DNA of 64,000 bases, taken from positions 40,026-104,025 of the forward strand of contig JBEKHB010000004.1 of the NCBI GenBank assembly GCA_050012495.1. Reading direction: 5' to 3'. Source of the stretch: BOG-1155 sp050012495. GTDB lineage: Bacteria > Desulfobacterota > Syntrophorhabdia > Syntrophorhabdales > WCHB1-27. A program made the position numbers and the translations under genes. Below the pieces are notes generated by a model. The model searched no databases and was not told the DNA's origin. It saw only the letters and a program-made list of their open reading frames with translations. This document shows positions 58,757 to 64,000 of the stretch, in pieces (positions within the stretch are counted from its first letter, which is position 1; each line of letters begins with the position of its first letter).

Positions 58757-59062
58757 ATGGGGGAGTTCCTTGATGCCCTCCCGGCAAAGGCCGGCCAAAA
58801 GGTCGTCTGGGTTCTTAAGCTGATACAGGAACTGGAGGTGGTCCCCTCGACCTACTTTAAGAAACTTGAGGCGACGGACGACATATGGGAGTGCCGGGTG
58901 CAATTGGGGTCCGACACGTATCGCCTTCTCGGTTTTATTTCGGAGAAGGGCGTTGTCGTCCTCACCCACGGCTTCTCGAAAAAGAGCCAAAAGACACCCA
59001 GAAATGAGATAGAGCGAGCGGAAACATACAAGAAGGATTTTATGAGGAGGTCCAAACCATGA
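58757..59062 (+). CDS. higB: HigB-like (RelE/Gp49 fold) toxin
   Basis: About 101 residues from ATG 58757. Homology clearly begins earlier in the same frame: IDFYRTEEGRCP, the normal HigB opening, is encoded from 58721, but the frame has a TGA at 58715 and no ATG/GTG/TTG before 58757. The family core is present (FLDALPAKAGQKVVWVLKLI, WECRVQLGSDTYRLLGFISE, VVVLTHGFSKKSQKTPRNEI). Members are ribosome-dependent mRNases. Either an ATC start is used or the toxin lost its start. The stop overlaps the antitoxin start by four bases. Confidence 0.85.
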   Translation: MGEFLDALPAKAGQKVVWVLKLIQELEVVPSTYFKKLEATDDIWECRVQLGSDTYRLLGFISEKGVVVLTHGFSKKSQKTPRNEIERAETYKKDFMRRSKP

Positions 59063-59334
59063 GCGACCTGGATAACTACATCGAGGAGAGGAAGAAGAAA
59101 GACAAGGGATTCGCCGAAGGGTTCGACGAGGGCTACGAACAGTTCAAAATCGGGGAAGTTCTCCGCCAGGCCCGCGAGGCTGCCGACTTGACGCAGGAAC
59201 AACTAGCCAGTCGAGTTCATACCAAGAAGACGGCCATATCGAGGATCGAGAATCACGCCGAGGACATCAAGGTCTCGACCCTGAAGCGCGTCGCCAAGGC
59301 GTTGGGCAAACGGATTCAGATCAATCTGGTATAG
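59059..59334 (+). CDS. higA: HigA-like XRE antitoxin
   Basis: A 91-residue protein whose ATG overlaps the toxin stop (ATGA). A charged N-terminal helix (YIEERKKKDKGFAEGFDEGY) that would wrap the toxin precedes an XRE helix-turn-helix (LRQAREAADLTQEQLASRVH, TKKTAISRIENHAED). The toxin-first order is typical of higBA. The protein should neutralise HigB and repress the operon at the upstream GTTAACA palindrome. The TOTE-type helicase gene begins six bases after its stop, so the three may be co-transcribed. Confidence 0.9.
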   Translation: MSDLDNYIEERKKKDKGFAEGFDEGYEQFKIGEVLRQAREAADLTQEQLASRVHTKKTAISRIENHAEDIKVSTLKRVAKALGKRIQINLV

Positions 59335-59340
59335 CAGTGC

Positions 59341-61815
59341 ATGAATTCCCGCATCGACGACATCAAGGCCCGCCTTACCGAACTTGAGCAGGAAAGAGCC
59401 TCCCTCCTGCAGGAGATGGAGACTTTGTCGGCAGCCAGCCCATCGTGTGGCTTGTTCGGGGTTCCGGCAGCGGAACAGCCGCTGACAACCTCCGAAGAGC
59501 GTATCGCCCTTTTCATGCGGCTGTTCCGCTGCCGCGACGACGTCTTCCCGAAAATGTGGGAGAACCAGAAAAAAGGGACAAGAGGATATTCACCGGCTTG
59601 CAGCTCTGAGTGGGTTCGAGGCGTCTGCGACAAGCCAAGGACCAGATGCAGCGTATGCCGGATGCGCGCCTTCACTCCCTTCGACGAGACGGTTATCCGC
59701 GGTCACCTGGAAGGCGCCTTTACCGTTGGGACCTACACTATTCGCGAAGATGATACATGCATATTCCTTGCGGCCGATTTCGACAAAGAGCGCTGGGGTG
59801 TCGATGCACTGACATACAAGGCCGCCGCAAGAGATATGGGCGTCGAGGTATATGTCGAACGGTCCCGATCAGGAAGTGGCGGCCACGCCTGGATATTCTT
59901 CCAGGAGTCGATCAAGGCGCGTCTTACCCGACAGCTCGGAACACTCATCCTCACCCACGCCATGGACCGGCGCCACCACATCGGATTCGACAGCTACGAC
60001 CGGTTCTTTCCCAGCCAGGACACGATGCCGAGCGGAGGCTTCGGCAACCTCATCGCCTTACCCCTGCAGAGAATCCCCCGGAGAGCCGGCAACAGCGTCT
60101 TTGTTGACGACGATCTCAGCCCCTATCCGGACCAATGGGAGTTCTTGAGCAGTGTGCGGCTCCTTTCGGCCGAGGATGTTGCTACTGTGCTCCGTAACAA
60201 CGCACCGGCACCGAAACGCAAAGCCGACCAGGCAGATGCCGACATCGTCGAGGCCGAAGCGTCAATAGACATGACGGAGGAGAAGATCAGGGGCATTTAC
60301 CCCGGAGCTATCGCCTTCCGCTATTCCCGCCATCTTGAGATAGGGATCCATGGATTGCCTTCCAGCCTGATCTCGGCATTCAAGCGGACGGCGACTTTCG
60401 CCAACCCGAAATTCTTCGAGTTACAGCGCATGCGTTTCTCCACCTGGAATACGCCCCGTTACATCTGTTCCGCCGAGCTGTCTGACGACGGGGACTCAAT
60501 GATATTGCCGCGGGGCTTGCTGTCGCCTTGCACACAGCTTGCCGAAGTGGCCGGGGCAAGAATAGAGTTTACAGATCTCCGCCCCGTAACGAGGCGTATC
60601 CCCATCAGGTTCACGGGCGTTCTTCTGCCTCCCCAGAAAGCAGCCTTACGTGCCCTCTCATCCCAAGAGTCGGGGGTGTTCGTCGCTCCTCCGGGCTCGG
60701 GGAAGACCGTCATTGCCTGTGCCCTGATCGGAAAGCGAAGACTCCCGACCCTCATTCTCGTACACCGAAAGCAGCTTGCGGACCAGTGGAAGGAACAGCT
60801 GCTCCAGTTCACGGACCTGGAGAAAAACCAGATCGGGACTTTCGGTATCAAAGAGACGAAACGGAAGGGCTTCGTGGACATCGGCATGCTGCAAACCCTT
60901 GCCCGGGACCGCGACCCTGACCGGCTACTGGATGGGTATGACCACATCGTCATAGACGAGTGCCATCATGTTCCTGCGGTCTCTTTCGAGTCGGTGCTTA
61001 AGCACATTCAGGCACACCACTTTCTCGGCCTCACTGCCACCCCCTACCGCAAGGACGGCCTCGAAAGGATAATCACCATGCAATGCGGCCAGGTGTTGCA
61101 CACCATGGAAGAAACCAAGGCCCAGTCGCTGCTTTCTCGGCAGGTCGTCGCGAGAGAGACGGGATTCCGGATGAGCCCCGAGGATAGTCCGCAACCGGCG
61201 CTCTACGAAATCTGGCAGGCCCTGGTAACCGATAGAGACCGCCTCCGCCTCATCGCATCCGATGTCATCGCCGCCCTGAGAGAAGAGAGATTTCCCCTCA
61301 TTCTATCCGATAGAAAGGACCATCTGGAATTGCTTCTGGCTGAGATCACCACGATGCAGGCCGAGAAGCAAGTCCCGGGCTTCCTCATCACCAGTGATAC
61401 CGGAAAGCGCATGAGAAACCAGATGCTGGAGGAGATCAGGACGATGAGGGAGAGGGGAGAGTTCCCCTTCCTGCTTTCAACTGGCTCTCTGATAGGCGAA
61501 GGATTCGACCTGCCGGAACTGTGCACGTTAGTTCTGGCCATGCCGCTGTCGTTCAAGGGGCGCCTTGTGCAATACGCTGGTCGTCTCCACCGTGAGAGCG
61601 CAGGGAAGCATGATGTCCGAATCTACGACTACGTCGATGTCAACCTAGGCCTCTGCATCACCATGTTCCGGAAAAGGCTGGCCACCTACCGGAAGATGGG
61701 ATATAACGTCGAGATTCCACCCGACTCGCATCTCAGTGACGTCGTAAGGCGGAAGCCAAGCCCAAAGACCCGCACCAGCGATGCCATGACGATTCCCAGC
61801 AGGTCTCAGCAATAA
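59341..61815 (+). CDS. TOTE-type primase-helicase (AEP primase plus SF2 helicase)
   Basis: An 824-residue fusion. After a short coiled coil (LTELEQERASLLQEMETLSA), residues about 55-290 are an archaeo-eukaryotic primase domain of the type named for TOTE conflict systems: metal motif FLAADFDKERWG and the catalytic histidine block RSRSGSGGHAWIFF. Cysteines CSSEW and CSVC may bind zinc. From about residue 430 an SF2 helicase follows: Walker A APPGSGKTVIA, DECHHVP (DEAH-like), LTATPYRKDG, and motif VI QYAGRLHRES. It is predicted to act on invading nucleic acid. It sits six bases behind higA. Confidence 0.88.
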   Translation: MNSRIDDIKARLTELEQERASLLQEMETLSAASPSCGLFGVPAAEQPLTTSEERIALFMRLFRCRDDVFPKMWENQKKGTRGYSPACSSEWVRGVCDKPRTRCSVCRMRAFTPFDETVIRGHLEGAFTVGTYTIREDDTCIFLAADFDKERWGVDALTYKAAARDMGVEVYVERSRSGSGGHAWIFFQESIKARLTRQLGTLILTHAMDRRHHIGFDSYDRFFPSQDTMPSGGFGNLIALPLQRIPRRAGNSVFVDDDLSPYPDQWEFLSSVRLLSAEDVATVLRNNAPAPKRKADQADADIVEAEASIDMTEEKIRGIYPGAIAFRYSRHLEIGIHGLPSSLISAFKRTATFANPKFFELQRMRFSTWNTPRYICSAELSDDGDSMILPRGLLSPCTQLAEVAGARIEFTDLRPVTRRIPIRFTGVLLPPQKAALRALSSQESGVFVAPPGSGKTVIACALIGKRRLPTLILVHRKQLADQWKEQLLQFTDLEKNQIGTFGIKETKRKGFVDIGMLQTLARDRDPDRLLDGYDHIVIDECHHVPAVSFESVLKHIQAHHFLGLTATPYRKDGLERIITMQCGQVLHTMEETKAQSLLSRQVVARETGFRMSPEDSPQPALYEIWQALVTDRDRLRLIASDVIAALREERFPLILSDRKDHLELLLAEITTMQAEKQVPGFLITSDTGKRMRNQMLEEIRTMRERGEFPFLLSTGSLIGEGFDLPELCTLVLAMPLSFKGRLVQYAGRLHRESAGKHDVRIYDYVDVNLGLCITMFRKRLATYRKMGYNVEIPPDSHLSDVVRRKPSPKTRTSDAMTIPSRSQQ

Positions 61816-61939
61816 CAAAGGATACGAGAGGAGAACAGACAAAGGACGATCGAGCTTCGGTGAATGACGTGTTGGCAATTTCGGCAAATTTGGGGTTCCT
61901 CTTTCGGCAAAGAATAGGGTAAAGTAACAGCCGGCCCCT

Positions 61940-62283
61940 TCATTCTGTTCTTGCATGTTTGCTGCAGACAGTTGTCCAGGGAATTGCCTCAAGGCGTTCC
62001 GCCTCGATTTCTTTTTCACAGACCTCACAGGCGCCGAATTCCCCGAGTTCGATCCTTGCCAGTGCCCTGTTTATGGCCTGGATCTCTTTCTGCTCTGTTT
62101 CGTCCAGTATTGCCAGAACATCAGCCATAGCCTCCTTCTGCGCTGTTTCTTCAGCCTCGATATCGTGTTCTGACAAGATAAGCCGTGCTTCATCGCTAAG
62201 CTATGGGCCTCGAAGACTTCGTCACGTTTTTTGATCAACCGCTCGCGAATTTCCCCCATCTGTTCGGATTCGGATCTGCTCAT
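61940..62283 (-). pseudogene. Frameshifted DksA/TraR zinc-finger protein
   Basis: The N-terminal part starts at ATG 62283 (IRERLIKKRDEVFEAHSLAM). Around 62178-62185 homology moves to another frame (SEHDIEAEETAQKEAMADVL, ARIELGEFGACEVCEKEIEA, ending PWTTVCSKH). Joined, they make a normal DksA/TraR protein of about 110 residues with its zinc-finger CEVC. A one-base insertion or two-base deletion explains the break. A TTG start at the second part could still allow a short TraR-like product. Confidence 0.7.
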
Positions 62284-62436
62284 AGGATTTCCTTCGACTC
62301 AAAGTGTCTCATGAGTAAGTATCATCACCGGCCTCCAGCATTCCAACAATTACCAGGCATTCCGTAGGCAGCTTACGTGCCTTGCATGGCTTCAAGTACG
62401 AGTGGTCACCCACTTCAGTCAATCACATGGAGAACC

Positions 62437-62720
62437 AAACCGGATGAGTAGAGTAGACTACGGGCGCCGTGGGGTCTTTCAACCGCCGGTCTCCCGTAGC
62501 CCCTCACCGAACCGGACGTACACGTTTCCCTATGTATCCGGGTCTCCAGAGGCCACGGCATGCCTCAGCTACACCGCTGAGAACGTCTCTCTGCACGCTG
62601 GGGATAGGACCATAGCAGCCCTTTCTCTGTGTCCACAGAGTATTCTCCCGGCTTCAAAACGCCTCGGCCTCCTGCCCCCCTTCGCCATGTGGACGGCTTT
62701 CCCGTCCTCAGACTAATACG
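62437..62720 (-). mobile_element. Second group II intron 3' remnant
   Basis: On the minus strand, a domain V (62544-62509) reads GACCCGGATACATAGGGAAA then CGTGTACGTCCGGTTC. A domain VI region follows, ending with the typical TAGTCTACTCTACTC near 62437. Upstream (to about 62720) GC-rich structured sequence such as GTCCACATGGCGAAGGGGGG fits other intron domains. There is no maturase frame. Its domain V differs in sequence from the remnant at 55.9 kb, so two different introns entered this region. Confidence 0.65.
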
Positions 62721-62927
62721 AGGGCTCGATCTGCCGAAACGCCAGAATTACCTCTTGACCGAGCCAAGGATTTTTTCCGACAGATCAACGAGCGCAGCGC
62801 AGCACGTGCCACGGAGCGATTCCATCGCGGATGGCATCTTTACTACGAAGGCCTTCCCTGGCGTGGCGAGCTGTGGTTAGAGGACACGCTAAGGCTTGGC
62901 CCACCTTCCCAGCAAGACGACCGGGCG

Positions 62928-63854
62928 TTGATCGGTCCGCGGATCATCCTAGTCAACGCGTTGATTAACGGCATTGACGAGTTGCATGCGTCCTCCACCT
63001 TTGAGCTGACACTCTGCGAGTTGTCTGTGTTTCTTACCGTCGTGATGGGCACGAATGTCCGGGTATCGCCCAACGGTGGCCGTGGCTGGACTTGGGGTAC
63101 CAACTGCAGTGGTCAGGTGGAATGCGACATCCGGAACCTTGGTTACTGGGAGAAGGACTGGCCGAAGGAGATGCCGGATAGAAATGAAATCCAAGCAATT
63201 CCGCTCGAACCAGTTTCCCGGCCCGACTTTTCCCTGCGGGGCGTCGACGGGATGCAGCTTGAATTACATCTGCCCGAGAACATCCTCGACTTGTGGAGGG
63301 CCTTTACGGGATTGCCTCCCGACCGACGGCGGCAGTTTCTGCAGGTGGCCAGCATGTGGCAGCTATCTCTCTCGCTCAGCCACGATTACCAGACGGCTCG
63401 GTTCGCTTGGATGGTCGCTGCGTGCGAAGCCCTCAAACCCCGGGACCCTCAGTTTAGGGACCACAATATCTACCATGTGGTAGATGCTTTGTTGGGCAAG
63501 ACGATCACCAATCAAATGCAAGAGCAGTGGTTTCGGCCGCAAGATGTCCGGAGCGCCCACCTCCACCGTGGCGAGTTTCGCGGCTCCGAGTTCATCCAAC
63601 ACGCGATGATGTCCAGCTTTCAGGACCCGACCTTCGATGAGGCGTGTCGCGTGTTGTACCAGATTGTACAGGCCGCCATCATCGAGTGGTTGAGGAGAGG
63701 CGGCATATTCACGATGCTACCGCTTAGGCGTCGGACGAGCTGGCGTCGTTGGGTGAGGGATCATGCTTTCTCGATCCTGCCAATTATTGGGGGAATCGGT
63801 ATTGCCGTGGGAATCGTGCTTGCCTGGATCCTCAGCATATTATTCTTCGCTTGA
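62928..63854 (+). CDS. Membrane-anchored protein of unknown function, probably 5'-truncated
   Basis: A 308-residue frame from TTG 62928. The same frame stays open upstream to about 62720 with protein-like sequence (DRAKDFFRQINERSAARATE, YYEGLPWRGELWLEDTLRLG) but no start codon, and then meets the group II intron remnant. The real N-terminus was therefore probably lost there. The body is soluble and helical; the C-terminus has one transmembrane segment (FSILPIIGGIGIAVGIVLAW). I do not recognise the family. It may be a stress or defence-related anchored protein that is no longer functional. Confidence 0.55.
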   Translation: MIGPRIILVNALINGIDELHASSTFELTLCELSVFLTVVMGTNVRVSPNGGRGWTWGTNCSGQVECDIRNLGYWEKDWPKEMPDRNEIQAIPLEPVSRPDFSLRGVDGMQLELHLPENILDLWRAFTGLPPDRRRQFLQVASMWQLSLSLSHDYQTARFAWMVAACEALKPRDPQFRDHNIYHVVDALLGKTITNQMQEQWFRPQDVRSAHLHRGEFRGSEFIQHAMMSSFQDPTFDEACRVLYQIVQAAIIEWLRRGGIFTMLPLRRRTSWRRWVRDHAFSILPIIGGIGIAVGIVLAWILSILFFA

Positions 63855-63870
63855 TGTGGTGAGGTTGCGT

Positions 63871-63894
63871 GATAACTTCTTCCTGTTATCCACA
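63871..63894 (+). promoter_or_regulatory. Consensus DnaA box within an inverted repeat
   Basis: TTATCCACA (63886-63894) is a perfect DnaA box. It overlaps the inverted repeat GATAAC-TTCTTCCT-GTTATC (63871-63890). Only one box is seen before the window ends, so an origin cannot be claimed. Confidence 0.35.
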
Positions 63895-64000
63895 TTTTTG
63901 TTTTTCTTGTTGCACAACTCGGTTTGAAGTGGTAATAGTGAAGAAGTCGGAGACTGGGGGCGATGCGGCGTTTTCTGGCGGGGAAGGTGAGCGTTGTTGA

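Noticed and set aside
62402..62880. Plus-strand frames over the second intron remnant
   Set aside because: They translate intron RNA domains antisense and end without conserved protein features.

Overview
The window looks like chromosome from an anaerobic, aromatic-degrading bacterium of the former Deltaproteobacteria (Desulfobacterota), most like a syntrophic or sulfate/metal-reducing lineage such as Syntrophorhabdus. That placement is inference. It rests on a complete ATP-independent class II benzoyl-CoA reductase cluster (bamBCDEFGHI), a linked crotonyl/3-hydroxybutyryl-CoA pathway, two in-frame UGA selenocysteine codons, a TRAP uptake system with an aryl/acyl-CoA ligase, and fructose-bisphosphatase for gluconeogenesis.

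Layout. 1-1.4 kb: ECF sigma factor, one-pass membrane protein and CpxP-like periplasmic protein. 1.5-5.8 kb (minus): SDR, Zn-ribbon OB-fold protein, thiolase, enoyl-CoA hydratase and 3-hydroxyacyl-CoA dehydrogenase, the lower part of aromatic or fatty acyl-CoA oxidation. 5.8-6.65 kb: divergent control region with a 12-bp box shared by both sides. 6.65-18.3 kb (plus): the bam operon with fdhD inserted; bamE (HdrA-like) and bamF (MvhD-like) each carry an in-frame UGA where a cluster-ligand cysteine is expected. 18.5-24 kb: MetE/UROD-like protein, FBPase, lipoprotein, queDEC and an IS630 remnant. 24.2-31.6 kb (minus): a nearly complete shikimate-to-phenylalanine operon (aroF-aroB-aroD-aroE/K fusion-aroA-aroC-pheA) behind a ribosome-mediated attenuator whose leader peptide is rich in Phe. 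31.7-36.6 kb (plus): serine acetyltransferase, UPF0280, NIL-ferredoxin, cysteine desulfurase, MtaB, YggT and UPF0235. 36.9-41.6 kb (plus): TRAP transporter plus CoA ligase. 41.6-47.9 kb (minus): RND efflux operon with its MarR regulator. 48-51.1 kb: ribF, tRNA-Leu, larE, a conserved unknown, tadA and tRNA-Ser.

From 51.1 kb to the end the character changes. This is an accessory region hung on tRNA-Ser, with a tyrosine recombinase, truncated genes (Mor-like, nitrilase, phospholipase D-like, DksA/TraR), two group II intron 3' ends without a reverse transcriptase, a degenerate tRNA-type attachment site with an integrase stub, and cargo: amidase, nitroreductase, a Bles03-like protein, a HigB/HigA toxin-antitoxin pair and an 824-residue primase-helicase of the TOTE conflict-system type.

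How the parts fit together: the TRAP system and CoA ligase may import and activate aromatic acids. Bam reduces benzoyl-CoA by flavin-based electron bifurcation. The minus-strand operon would take ring-opening products to acetyl-CoA, and FBPase and the biosynthetic operons use the carbon. The most distinctive signals are the double-selenocysteine Bam complex, the Phe attenuator, the covarying REP-like elements, and the TOTE helicase in the tRNA-linked island.
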